The notes under the pieces: generated by a model
What the model was told of the DNA's origin: nothing
Database searches by the model: none
Seen by the model: only the letters and a program-made list of their open reading frames with translations
Program-made: the position numbers and the translations under genes
NCBI GenBank assembly: GCA_037974665.1
Contig: CM075765.1
Coordinates: 5,709,501 to 5,773,500 of the forward strand
Direction of reading: 5' to 3'
DNA: 64,000 nucleotides
Source of the DNA: Ehretia macrophylla
Lineage: Eukaryota > Streptophyta > Magnoliopsida > Boraginales > Ehretiaceae
Part shown: positions 11,801-22,137 of the stretch, one piece after another
How positions within the stretch are numbered: the stretch's first letter is position 1
Layout: each line of letters begins with the position of its first letter

Positions 11801-12479
11801 AGGTGATTACAAAAATCATCAAAATCCCTCTCATTCCAATCACCTCTAAACCCTCCAATCCAAACAAGTAAAAATAATTGAAAATCACCCAAATCAAATC
11901 ATTTCTCCCCAAATCCTTCAATCCAAACCAACCCTTAAAAAGTTCTGAAATTCTTAGTCATACTTTTGAGAAATTATTGACTAAGAAACAAATAGAAAAA
12001 CAAAAAGAAACACCAAGGTTGGTTCAATATTCACAAAAAAAATGAAACCAGTAAAATTTTGAACATGACACGGAAAATTATAAGTTAGTGTTTCACTGTA
12101 AAACTAGCAGCCTAAAGAGCGACTCACGTGAGACAGGCGACTTACCGTACAAAGCAAGAACATTATGGATGATATAATTTTCAATGTAGAGAAGACAACG
12201 GCCTGAGGCAGTGTGATCAGCATAGGTGAGCTTGCGTTTCCCAAATGGGGTATCAAAGTCAATGTCCCCACCAATTATTTGAGATCTCAGCCGAGATAAT
12301 TTCTGCTGCACGGAATCACCCTTTGGGGCACCCTGTGGCTCTGCTTCATGAAATGATTCCATGCGAGAACTCAAATCATCAGATGATCGTCCACAATTAT
12401 TCCTTGTTTGTCTGTGGCTTGCATGGCGTGTTTTATCACTAGTACGCTTGTCACTGTATACGTGTTGTTCAAATTCCAT
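8892..12479 (-). CDS. Cysteine desulfurase-like PLP enzyme, five exons, frameshift in exon 2
   Basis: This is a host gene for a class-V aminotransferase-fold, PLP-dependent protein of the cysteine desulfurase/selenocysteine lyase type. Exons read from the sequence are 12479-12146, 11506-11006, 10371-10170, 9916-9419 and 9329-8892, with intron phases 1, 2, 0 and 0. The summed length is 1973 bases, one short of 658 codons. The missing base is at the A-run at 11311-11316 in exon 2, where the frame shifts by one, so this is either a young pseudogene or a sequence error. Motifs: Ala-Asp-His-Thr-Ala-Ser-Gly (residues 87-93); Gly-Ser-Gly-Thr-Thr-Ala-Ala in exon 2; Glu-His-His-Ser-Asn in exon 2; the PLP lysine in Ser-Pro-His-Lys-Phe-Leu-Gly-Gly (Lys codon 10296-10298, exon 3); and a Cys-rich Arg-Gly-Gly-Cys-Ala-Cys-Ala loop in exon 4 near 9490-9510. 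All exon borders are GT-AG except intron 3, which starts GCAAGT. The substrate cannot be told from sequence. The start ATG at 12477-12479 is the first in the open frame. Confidence 0.88.
11527..11935. mobile_element. Tourist-like MITE in intron 1 of the desulfurase gene
   Basis: This is a 409 bp non-coding element with imperfect terminal inverted repeats, GGGCTTGTTTGGATT at the left and the complement of GGGTTGGTTTGGATT at the right. TTA flanks both ends (11524-11526 and 11936-11938), the target site of PIF/Harbinger elements. It carries no transposase. Its left end is only about 20 bases from the intron 1 acceptor (AG at 11507-11508 on the minus strand). Confidence 0.75.
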
Positions 12480-12797
12480 CTTTGCAAACAGTTTAATTGA
12501 TGAAAACTAGAGGCAAAACTTAAAATAAAGTAGGGACAAAACTTCCAGTGTGCCGGTCGACTTTTAAAGAAATAATAATTCTAGAAGTCTGAAACAATCA
12601 AATTCTAGGCGCCCTATTGCTGTCTCTAGATGCAGAATGTTAATAAGCATGGCTGCTGTTTGTCGTCTTGCGCAACGCATTTCAGTGGTTATATAATAAA
12701 TAATTTGACAACTTTAAAAATATATAATTTTTTAGTTGAAGGTAATTAACTTTTGAATATAAAATACATAAATACTTAATGAATTTTTGGAGTTCTT
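12480..12797. other. 5' flank of the desulfurase gene
   Basis: This non-coding stretch separates the start codon at 12479 from the DNA transposon at 12805. It must hold the 5' UTR and probably the core promoter of the minus-strand gene. I cannot point to a convincing TATA box. The transposon sits about 325 bases upstream of the start codon. Confidence 0.45.
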
Positions 12798-12804
12798 AGA
12801 TACT

Positions 12805-13961
12805 AGAGAAAACCTCACTACTATTCTTTATTGTTTTCTTTTGTCTTAAACTAGTTCCTATTGTTTTAACTATTCCAAATTAGTCCTCAATGTTTCAAAA
12901 AAAGTCCTAAGTTAATCCCTTATGTTAAATTAGATGTTAAACTTAACAAAAATGAATAATAAGAGCGTAAAATGGCAAAAGCAACCATCTTCCCCTTATA
13001 CCACAGCCTCTCCCACCACTAACCACACCACCACCCCCTCTGCCCCCACCAACCACACCACCGCCGCCTCTGCCACTTCCAACTACACCAACACCGCCTC
13101 TGCTACCTCCAACCACACCAACACCGCCTCTGCCACCACTAACCACACCAACACAAAACACACACAAATTATATACACAAATCACACAACATACCACCAT
13201 GCACTGCCATTGCCACCACCAACCAATACTACCACCACCACCATGCACCGCCACTACCACCACCAACCAATACTACCACCACCACCAACAATGCATAAAA
13301 CACACACATATACAAAAATCACACTTACACAATACACACAAATCACATACACAATACACACACATACACACAAATCCAACAACCACTGCCCGCCAACCAC
13401 CGTCGCCCACCAACTGCCGCCGCATACAACACACATATATACACACAAAACACACATATATACACATCAATCATACATATATACACACATGTAAAACACA
13501 CACATGAATCACACCACACACAATACACATACCTATTTTTTGTTGTTTTTCTTTTTTTGGTCGGTGGGGTAGGGGCAGCAGCGTGGGGAGAGGGTGAAGG
13601 TGGAAGCAGCGACGTGGGGAGGAGGAGAGGGTAGGGCAGTATCGTAGGAGGAGGGTGGTGGTGGGGCGGCGACATGGGGAGGGGGTGGTGGTGTTGCGGC
13701 GACGTGGGAGGGGGTGGGGTGTTTGTTTTGACTTTGGGAATAGGGGTGGGGATCTGATGGGTGAGGGAGGGGTTTTTAGTAATTTTAATTAGGTTTTAAG
13801 GGTGTTTTAGTCATTTAATAGGTTATCTGTTATATTTTTAACAGAAGGGATTAACTTGGGACTTTTTTTGAAACATTAGGAACTAGTTTGGGACAGTTGA
13901 AACAATGAGGACTAGTTTGGAACAAAAAGAAACAATGGGGACTAGTAGTGAGGTTTTCTCT
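12805..13961. mobile_element. Non-autonomous DNA transposon with long terminal inverted repeats
   Basis: The ends form inverted repeats of more than 100 bases, starting AGAGAAAACCTCACTACTA. The left arm is about 12805-12925 and the right arm about 13835-13961. AGATACT flanks both sides (12798-12804 and 13962-13968). The interior has no transposase. One strand is almost only C and A from about 12995 to 13535, then G and T-rich to about 13740. A right-end piece recurs inverted at 26948-27149. The superfamily is uncertain: a 7-base duplication fits no common class exactly. Confidence 0.8.
12995..13740. repeat. Low-complexity CA-rich then G-rich core
   Basis: CCACCA, AACCACACCA and CACACA units fill 12995-13535. 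GGTGGGG and GGAGGGGG units fill 13550-13740. The several long open frames here (Thr/His-rich or Gly/Val-rich) are products of repeat composition. The run of G-tracts at 13670-13720 could form G-quadruplexes. Confidence 0.75.
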
Positions 13962-13968
13962 AGATACT

Positions 13969-14174
13969 ACAACCTCAAATGGCTCCAAATTACATCTCCC
14001 ACCAAATATATTTGGCATATGAATGAATTATATATTGACACAATGCACACATGATCTATCAACATATACAACAAGGTTTGTCAATTTGATATCGTTTTAC
14101 AAGTAAATCTTACAAACGGCATGAGATTATCCATATGGTAAAACAAGGTTTGCCAATTTGATTGGCTATCGTTT
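13969..14174. other. Host flank between the DNA transposon and EPRV
   Basis: This is unique-looking non-coding DNA, repeated inverted at 26736-26940. It contains two direct copies of a CAAATTG(A/G)CAAACCTTGTT-like stretch on one strand. No gene is seen. Confidence 0.5.
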
Positions 14175-14264
14175 CAACCATTTCTACCTCCAACAAAAGC
14201 CTTGAGAATATTTTATTTCTTGGGAACAATGTCTTATTGTCAAGAGATCCACTGCTAGAGCTCA
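14175..14264 (+). pseudogene. EPRV C-terminal domain scrap
   Basis: About 90 bases match the viral C-terminal domain (the part encoding Tyr-Phe-Ile-Ser-Trp-Glu-Gln). They stop abruptly at a junction with promoter DNA of opposite polarity. Confidence 0.75.
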
Positions 14265-14551
14265 GGTGAGAGAAGCGGGAGGCAGAAGACATGGCTAAAG
14301 TGGGAAGCTTTGAGAAAGAAGAGTAGAAGATGTGTTTCAAACCAAATCTGACTCTAACACTAATTCTGATAAGATTTGAGAGAAAGAAAGATGTATTGCA
14401 ATCCAAATCTAACTCTAACTCTAATTCTGATAAGATTTGAGAGAGAGAAAGATGTATTGCAATCCAAATCTAAACAGACAAACGAGACATGACTTGAAGA
14501 GAATCTAAAGTGACAAATGATTCCTGTCATATCCTATTATTACAACATGAT
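14265..14551 (-). pseudogene. EPRV leader/promoter scrap, inverted between coding pieces
   Basis: Minus-strand viral leader and intergenic DNA is set between plus-strand coding fragments. It carries three copies of the ~57-base leader repeat but no TATA segment. The small-ORF start CAT lies near 14290. Confidence 0.75.
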
Positions 14552-15696
14552 CACTTCCTCCTCTCCAGATCCCAGGTCCAGGACAACTTATTTTGCAGAC
14601 TGATGCTTCCCTTGATTTTTAGGTAGCAGTTCTCATTGAAGAAGATAATGGACACAGACAAATCTGTGGTTACAAATCAGGATCTTTCACACCAGCACAA
14701 CGCAATTATCCCTCTTTCAAAAGAGAAGTTCTTACAGTTATTCAGGGAATCAAAAAATTCAAGTTTTATCTTGCTCAGAATCCTTTTATTATTGAAACAG
14801 ATTTTAAAGGATTTCAGGGAGTTCTCAAAAGAAAGCAGAATGATATTCCGGATCCACAACTCATCCGATGGACAGAATGGATTTCCTAGTTCAATTGGAT
14901 GATGCGACACATCCCAGGCAAAGAGAATATCCTTGCTGATTTTTTCTCTCGCACACCACCATCCGAGAAAGATGTATTGCATGGTAAATCCAAATGGTCG
15001 CACACTCCCATTTTCCCTTGTTCCAAGTCTTATTCCAGGCAGTTCCAGCTCAAATTCAGATCCCACAGATGGCCAGTCTCAGACATTTTATGATTTAAGT
15101 ATAGATCAATAGGCACAATTTCTCGCAGCCCTTCCTGAGGAGCTTCAACTCAAAATCCTAAGAGCGTTCGCACGCAGCCAGATCACTGATTTCTTTGAGG
15201 AATTCGTTGAGATCAAGCTCAGACGAATTATTGATCTTTTAAGCTCTGTCTATTATGTTCGCAACGTTGTTCGTGATAATCCCTAGCATGAAGAACCATG
15301 GGATACAATTCTTGATTTCGATAATTATGACTTTTCCAAGATGCAATTCTTGTATCTTTGATATTGGCTTAATTATTATCATATGGCAGTTCTTTTTGAT
15401 CTAGAACTCATTCAGAGACATGTTCGTGTGTTCTTGCAGTCCCGTTTTATCAAGCTATTCTCACAGGTATTCCAGTTATTTGATCCTCCAACACTCATCA
15501 CCGGTCAAATTATTCAGTACCAGCAGGTTTTCATCATTCGCCTCACAGATGTTTGGAATCATGCCATTCCGCCAACCATCATCCCAATCAACCATTTCCA
15601 CCTCCGACAAGAGTCTTGGGAATATTTTATTTCTTGGGAACAAAGTCTTACTGTCAAGAGAGCCACAGCTAAAGCTCATGGTCTAGATGTTTCTGA
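14552..15696 (+). pseudogene. EPRV RNase H and C-terminal domain fragment (B)
   Basis: The fragment opens inside the RT/RNase H linker. It carries the RNase H motifs Gln-Thr-Asp, Lys-Arg-Glu and Ile-Glu-Thr-Asp (14594-14810), then the unassigned C-terminal domain. Stops (for example TAG near 14621 and 14887) and frameshifts break it. It ends at about 15696 against the minus-strand leader of copy C. Confidence 0.82.
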
Positions 15697-16192
15697 CCAC
15701 TAAGAGGAAGGTGAGAGAAGCGGGAGGCGGAAGACATGGCTAAAGGCTAAGGGTAGAAAGAAGGAAGATGTAAGCTGTTTAAGAGAAAGAAAGATGTGTT
15801 TCAATCCAAATCTGACTCTGCCCCTTTAGTCAGAAGTTCTTCATTATTTATAGGCAAACCATTACAACGCCTAATAATACAAAGCGGAATCTTTACTATT
15901 CCTGACAAGGACTAAAGCAGCTTCTTTTAATAAAGAAAAAGCTGATACGACAAAAAGAGATTCCTAATAATTCACAATAAGACAAACCTGACGCGACAAA
16001 AGCGGTTTCCTTTAATAAAGGAAATCTCACTTATTACAAACAAACAAACGAGACATGACATAAAGGGAATCTGTAGTGACAAAAGATTCTTGTCATATCC
16101 TATTATTACAACATGACAAACCTATTTACATGACACGAAGCTTCATCATGGGGTCCACCCGGGATTCCTGGAATCCTGTTTGTAATGAGTCA
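15697..16192 (-). promoter_or_regulatory. EPRV intergenic region downstream of copy C
   Basis: This is the viral promoter and leader region on the minus strand, about 496 bases, with TATAAATA at 15845-15852 and the two palindromic TTTCCTTTA/TAAAGGAAA blocks upstream of it. Its primer-binding site is cut off at 15696 by the junction with fragment B. It has the single-copy form of the leader repeat. Confidence 0.75.
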
Positions 16193-17100
16193 CTATCTAT
16201 CATTATTGAGATCAATATCATCCCACTCCTGACTGTTTTGGCTAAGATCTCCCCCCACGGGTCGTAGTCAGACCTAAAGTCTACAGTGGAATAGACATCT
16301 TCTTGAGAAAAATTCTGGAAGGCAAGAATATGCTCATGAAAAGTGGCGCTATCAGGAAAGCGGACGTGCCAAAATTCTCGGGGATTAGAAACATCTAGAC
16401 CATGAGCTCTAGTAGTGTCTCTCTTGACAGTAAGACATTTTTTCCAAGAAATAAAATATTCCCGAGGCTCTTGTCAAAGGCAAAAATGGTTGATTGGGAT
16501 GATGGTTGGCGGAATGGCACGATTCCAAACAACTGTGAGGCGAATGATGAAAACCTGCTGGTGCTGAATAATTTGACTGGTGATAAGTGTTGGAGTATCA
16601 AATGACTAGAATATCTGTAAGAATAACTTGATAAAACGGGACTGCGGGAACACACAAACATGTCTCTGAATGAGTTCTGGATCAAAAAGAACTGTCATAG
16701 GATAATAATTAAGCCAATACCAAAGATACAAGAATTGCATCTTGGAAAAGTCATAATTATTGAAATCAAGAACTGTATCCCATGGTTCTTCATACTAGGA
16801 TTATCACGAACAACGTTGCGAACATAATAGACATAGCTTAATAGATCAATAATTCGTCTGAGCTTGATCTCAACGAATTCTTCAAAGAAATCAGTGATCT
16901 GGCTATGTGCGAACGCTCTTAGGATTTTAAGTTGAAGCTCCTCAGGAAGGGCTGCGAGAAATTGTGCCTGTTGATCTAGACTTAAATCATAAAATGTCTG
17001 AGACTGGCCATCAATGGGATCTGGATTTGAGTTGAAACTGCCTGGAATAAGACCTGGAACAAGGAAATATGGGAGTGTGCGACCATTTAGATTTACCACG
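16193..17100 (-). pseudogene. EPRV C-terminal domain, unknown function, copy C
   Basis: About 300 codons follow RNase H and end in an acidic tail rich in Asp, Asn and Gln. The region is predicted to be largely helical and has a Trp/Tyr-rich segment (Leu-Tyr-Leu-Trp-Tyr-Trp). I do not recognise a domain. It is present in copies B, C, E, H, J and K in the same place, so it is a real part of the virus. Frameshifts occur around 16250-16690. Confidence 0.7.
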
Positions 17101-18632
17101 CATACAGCTTTCTCGAATGGTGGTGTGCGAGAGAGAAAATCAACAAGGATATTCTCTTTGCCTGGGATGTATCGCATTGTCCAATTGAATTGAGAAATCC
17201 ATTCTGTCCATTGGATGAGTTGTGGATTCGAAATATCATTCTGCTTTCTTTTGAGAATTCCCTGAAATCTTTTAAAATCTGTTTCAATAATAAAAGGATT
17301 ATGAGCAAGATAAAACTTGAATTTTTTTATTCCCTGAATAACTACAAGAACTTCTCTTTTGAAAGAGGGATAATTACGCTGTGCTGGTGTGAAAGATCCT
17401 GATTTGTAACCACAGACTTGTCTGTGTCCATGGTCTTCTTCAATGAGAACTGCTGCCCAAAAATCAAGGGAAGTATCAGTCTGCAAAATGAGTTGTCCTG
17501 GACCTGGGATCTTGAGAGGAAGAAGTACTTTGCATAACTCCTTTAGCTTCTGAACTGCAACTACGGCTTCTAGAGACCAATTTTCAATGTTGAATTTTCG
17601 GAGGTACTTGAAAATCTGGCTGGTGTAGTTGGCCAATGATGGGATATGCGATGAGGCATAATTGATCAATCCAAGGAACTGTTGGATCTGAGTAACAATG
17701 TTGAGCTTATCAGGAAAGTCGAGGACATTGCTTGATATGTGGTCCTGTAAGAGAATGTGTCCTTCTCTTATCTGCAAACCAAGAAAATCAATAGCATTTA
17801 GACCAATTTTCATTTTGGATTCAGCAAGAACTAATCCATGCTGGTAGGTTAGCTCCTGGAATTGTCGGAGATGTTGGTGGTATTCTTCAGCTGTGTTACT
17901 GAATACCAAAACATCATCAATGTAGACAATACAATGCTGCGCAAGGGGTTGATACACATCATCCATTCTGTGTTGGAACTCCTACGGTGCATTCTTGAGA
18001 CCGAATGGCATGACGTTCCATTCATAATGTCCCTGTGGAACAACAAAAGAAGTTTTGAATCTATCAGCTTCAATAATACCAATCTACCAAAATTCAGATT
18101 TCATATCAAATTTGGATAAGAATTTGGCTTTGGATAGCTTCTGAAGGAGTTGTTCCTTTCTTGGAATAGGGTATCTAATATCCTGCAATTGATCATTGAG
18201 TTGGCGATAATTTATCACCAATCTTTTCTTTCTTCGGACTTGTTCAGATCTTTTGTTGACATAAAATGCATGACTTGCCCATGAAGATCTGGATGGTCGG
18301 ATGAGACCTTGCTCAAGTAGTGTCTGAATTTCAGCTTGACAAAGATCTTTATCTTTTGGCATTCCTAGATGAGAGACGGTTTGGTATGGCATCTGCCAAT
18401 TTTCTTTGTAAGGTAGAAAGACAAAGTATTTCTCTCTTTCCCAAAACTTGTTTGGAAGATCACCACAACAGGAAAGGAGGAGGCTTCTTTCTTTAGCAAA
18501 TTCATCATCTTGAATTGCTGAAACTTGTGAGGGCAATTTTTGTAAGGATACCCAAGGGGTATACTGATTATGTAGGAATTGAAAACCATCTGTCTGAAAT
18601 AAGAATGGAGCAAGTAAGGTGATGAAATCCAT
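17101..18632 (-). pseudogene. EPRV reverse transcriptase and RNase H, copy C
   Basis: RT motifs are readable, with Tyr-Ile-Asp-Asp at 17913-17924. The frame is broken by a TAG at about 17983-17985 (Pro-TAG-Glu) and by a stop near 18081. The frame after the TAG runs open for 423 codons through RNase H. The same TAG, which needs two base changes from the TCC of copies J and K, is also present in copy A. Confidence 0.87.
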
Positions 18633-19116
18633 TCCTAAGAGAATGTCTTCACAGCATTGATCATACTAGTAAAAGCTGTGTCGAACTGAGACATCTGGGG
18701 ATAAGTGTATGGGAATGGTCATAGAATGTGCTTCACTTGCAAATCCACTACCAAAAGCAGTGATAAAGTTGCTCTGGAGGATATCCAAAATTTAGGTGGA
18801 AGACACTTGGATTTCATGAAAGAAATACATGAACCTGTGTCTAGAAGTACAGTAACGGTGATAGGAACATATCCTGGAGGGTTTACAACATGCTTTATGT
18901 ATGGCTTATAGATCTGTCTTGGGGTAAAGGTAGCTTTGGAAGTGGTAAGGATTGGTTGCTCAGTGGTTTTGTGTATTTTGGCTATAGAGAGGGTTGGTTC
19001 AGAATCAGAGGATTCGAATTCTGATGTGAGATCTGAGGATGAGGCTGTATCAAGGTTAAGGACGGCTTGATCTGGTTCGGAAGTCCATGTGTATATCTGG
19101 TCATCAAAGTTTTGAG
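18633..19116 (-). pseudogene. EPRV aspartic protease region, copy C
   Basis: The Asp-Thr-Gly-Ser codons are at 18830-18841 on the minus strand. The surrounding frame is broken by small indels compared with copy K. Its place between zinc knuckle and RT is conserved. Confidence 0.75.
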
Positions 19117-20340
19117 TTAAGATAAACTGAACAAGCTTGCCTGGTAACTTCTTGGACTTTTTGAGGTAACAATCTTTTGCAAAATGTCCTTTCTTTCACA
19201 AAGAAAACATTTAGTGGAAGAGGAAGGTTTTGCTCTTTTCTTCACAAATCTGAACTTCTTGAAAGGTTTTCTGGACTTGTGAAACCTTTTCTGATGTTTG
19301 TGCCTCTTGTATTTGTGACACGAATATGGAGAGTAGCTGTGAGTATGACAGCCAAACTTTTGAAAATCTTTTCTGCAAAAGGTATCCATTGTTTTCTGCT
19401 CATTGCTTTTGAGAAGTTTGCCAAGTCGTTTGGACTCGCACTGATCTTGAATGAGCTTTCTGACCATCTGGTACAAGTGAGCAAGACTCACCTGTCTTAG
19501 ATCTGCAATATTGGCTCGTTTGAACTCTGTTTCGCGTAATTCAGGAAATGGTTGTGGCATGTTAAAGACGAACGCCTTCTTGATGGTTTCTGTATTTTTC
19601 CCAAAGATAAAATACAATGTTTCCTGTCTGAGATAGTAATCTCCAAGTTTTGCAACATCACAGCATTTGTTGAGTAAGAACTCATTTTCTGCTTTCTCAA
19701 TCTCCTGGGCTGCTTGTCCTACGAAAATGGTTCGTAGACATCTTAAAAACATCTGAATAGGATCTGCATCTGTGAGGATGATCTATCTTTCTTCTTCTGT
19801 CAGCATCCTTGTCCACCAACTGCGAAGTGATTGTAAAAGCAGCGATAAGACGGTCAATGATATCTCTTATCTCAAGAGTAGGATTTCGGAGAGATTCTCC
19901 ATTTATCCATGCATCCATTTTCTCAAGATATTTGAGTCTGTCATCAGGAGGAATTGCATCAATGTTCCAGAATTGCTTGTGATCTGGAGCATATGGGATG
20001 AAAACTTTTCCTTCAATATGTTGTTCTCTTTGAGGTTGTTGTTGTGGAACCTGTGGGACTTGTGCTTGTGTTTGGTTCCAGTGTTCTCCTGCTTGGGAAG
20101 TTTCTTCTTGGTCACTGGTTGCTTCTAAATCATCAGGATTAGGTTGTACAGGGTTGTGTGTACGTGTTCTTGTGGTGTCCGTGTAGAATGGAATCACAAG
20201 AGTTTGCATAAAAACTAGCCCTTTGTATAGAGGAATCGTTTGAGATGATGAATCATTTTCAAATGGATCAAAGGAATCAAAGGACGAAATGACTGAGGAA
20301 ATCTCACTAGGACCTTCTTTCTCGTCTTCATCACCCTACC
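19117..20340 (-). pseudogene. EPRV linker and capsid region, copy C
   Basis: The acidic Gln-rich linker (20209 down to about 19990) leads into a helical capsid core and the basic Lys/His tract with zinc knuckle near 19190-19230. A 2-base deletion near 19834 compared with copy J shifts the frame in the capsid core. A TAG lies near 19783, and one G is lost in the knuckle. Confidence 0.8.
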
Positions 20341-20518
20341 CAGTTGGGATTATTTTTTCTTTGGAGGGATAATATGGAGGTGGTGTGAGATCAACCCAAT
20401 AAGCTTTTTCGCAATTTCCACTTGGTATCCAGACTGCATGATCTGGCTTTGGTTTACGCTTCCAACGATGAGAGAACTGCTTCTTTGGCTTAGTCGGCTG
20501 TTTGAGCTTTGCAGCGAG

Positions 20519-22018
20519 TCATTCTCTTTTTCTCTTGAACTCGTCTGAATCAAGATAATGCTTCTCTGAAGAAGATTTCTCCAAGTTGATCATATTGACA
20601 GTGTTCCAAGAACGAACTTGTCCGGAAGGGTTCCGAACTGGAGCGGCTTTCTGGAGTTTCTTCCAGTTAATTGGAGTTGTCTGATGGTATATGTGATTCA
20701 TGTGGAAAGCCTTGTGGAGGTCACTATATTGGTCATAACAACCTTGTCTGAGATGATCATGGGCTTCTTTTGTCCATGCAACATGTTCCCTAAGATCTGA
20801 CCATATCTTTTGAATGGCAGCATTCTGAGCTTTTGTATTCATGTTGCTCCAATTGATTGCTGACTCGATTTGTCCAACATCTTGTGGTCTAGTTTTGGTA
20901 ACTTGCCATTTACCAACATATGCTTTGTCGGCTTCTCTTGTACAATAGATGTCTTCAGGAAAATTAACAGAACATATATATCTAGAGGACCTAGATCTGG
21001 TAGCAAAGGGTTTTCTGACACAGTGTGGATAGGACTGAGGATGTCCAGTAAGTTGGCATTTTTCACATGGTTCAGCTGGTTGGGATTCAGCTGGAAATGA
21101 TATGGCGACACGACTTGGTTCTAGAGGATGTCTAGAGATTCTTGGTGAATCATGGATGATTGGTCGGTTATGGCCTCTTTTATAATCATTTTTCCATCGA
21201 GGAGGGAAGGTGAGTTCATGTTTGGTGTAGATCTTTGGTTGGGTAACATAACTATCACCTAACACGTGGACTCGAGGCTTACAGTTGTGGTCCATAGAAA
21301 AGAGATGGGTTTGAACTTTATAGGTCATGGAATGATGGAGTGCTACAACAGTTTCATTTGGGTTCATATCAGCTCCATAAAGTTGGATAATGACCTGTAT
21401 GGTTTGAGAAAGAGTAGGACGGGAAAGATCAAGGGTGAAATTTGGTTCAACCTGGATAAGGACATGGCTATTGTGAAGACCTGCTTCAACGGCACAGATG
21501 AGTGCATCATCAAACTTACGCCACCTGGTATCTAGTAAATAGACTAGACATGAAACATTTTTTCCAGCAAGGAAACTAGGCTGTAAGGCTAGACGAATGG
21601 CTCCAAGGTGTAAACTTTTGTAACCTTTATGTCTATATCTACGAAGATCAGGTTCAGAAAGTATGGGGAGATAGGTTTCTGAGCGGGAAGAGGATACGGA
21701 TTGTACAGAGACTGTAGAGGATTTGTACACGGCTGTAAAGGCTGCTAGTTTGATAGGTAATAGAGATTTGAACTTTTGTGTGAGTTGGGAAGATTGGTAA
21801 TATGAGTATGGGTTTAACGGAGAGAGTTTGAAGAGTTCTCCTGGTTTTGTAGATGGAGGTGTTTGGGTTATGTCTCCCTCATAGTGAGATGCGGAATGAT
21901 CAAAGGAAGTGACTTCAGAGTTGTTAGCAACAACTTCTTGTTCTGGCAAGGGAAAGTCAGCCATGGTGGATACACTGGTCACAACAGGACTTACTGTTGG
22001 ACTTACTGCGCCTTTCAT
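20519..22018 (-). pseudogene. EPRV movement protein, copy C (499 open codons)
   Basis: This is the best preserved viral frame in a long unit. It reads from an ATG at 22016-22018 to TGA at 20519-20521. The 30K-superfamily movement core lies at about residues 120-270, with Leu-Leu-Asp-Thr-Arg-Trp at 161-166. A Cys-X2-Cys-X4-His-X6-Cys cluster follows at 318-333. In the family such proteins line plasmodesmata and move virions between cells. The end TGA is also in copies J and M, but the short copies D and L have CGA there. Because one later stop alters the linker and the capsid is broken, I class it as part of a dead unit. Confidence 0.82.
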
Positions 22019-22124
22019 TCACTCTTTAACGGCTATTGCCCTATTGCCAAAGACTTTAGTATTCAACACACAAGTGTAGTTTAAGACCTTCAATACCAGA
22101 ATAGGGAAGTGCTACAGTTAACTA

Positions 22125-22137
22125 GGCTCTGATACCA
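22125..22137 (-). promoter_or_regulatory. tRNA-Met primer-binding site of copy C
   Basis: Read on the minus strand this is TGGTATCAGAGCC, the complement of the initiator tRNA-Met 3' end used by caulimovirids. It precedes the movement-protein start by about 107 bases. Confidence 0.9.

Larger units (their letters stand above)
13761..15696 (+). repeat. Left arm of a large inverted duplication
   Basis: This arm contains the right end of the DNA transposon, the 206 bp host flank and the scrambled EPRV pieces. It matches the reverse complement of 25232-27149 throughout, in the same order of junctions. The 9.5 kb between the arms holds EPRV units C and D. Confidence 0.8.
15697..22137 (-). mobile_element. 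EPRV copy C, a contiguous long unit (about 6.44 kb)
   Basis: This is the only uninterrupted long unit. It runs on the minus strand from the primer-binding site (22125-22137) through leader, movement protein, linker, capsid, protease, RT, RNase H and C-terminal domain to a stop at 16193-16195. The intergenic region with its own TATA follows, ending at 15697 next to the start of another leader. From one primer-binding site to the next is about 6440 bases, which I take as the viral genome length, near that of Petuvirus-type single-polyprotein members. Frameshifts and stops are spread throughout. Confidence 0.88.

Noticed and set aside
9500..12450. Molybdenum cofactor sulfurase as the identity of the host gene
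   Set aside because: It shares the PLP fold, but the MOSC domain is absent and the Arg-Gly-Gly-Cys loop and length fit a cysteine desulfurase-like protein better.
13000..13500. Possible CRISPR-like or satellite array
   Set aside because: Units are short, irregular and without unique spacers, and the sequence is a plant nuclear one.
12934..13675. Several open frames of 65-186 codons rich in Thr/His/Pro or Gly/Val/Cys
   Set aside because: They follow from the CA-rich and G-rich low-complexity core of the DNA transposon, overlap on both strands and have no domain.
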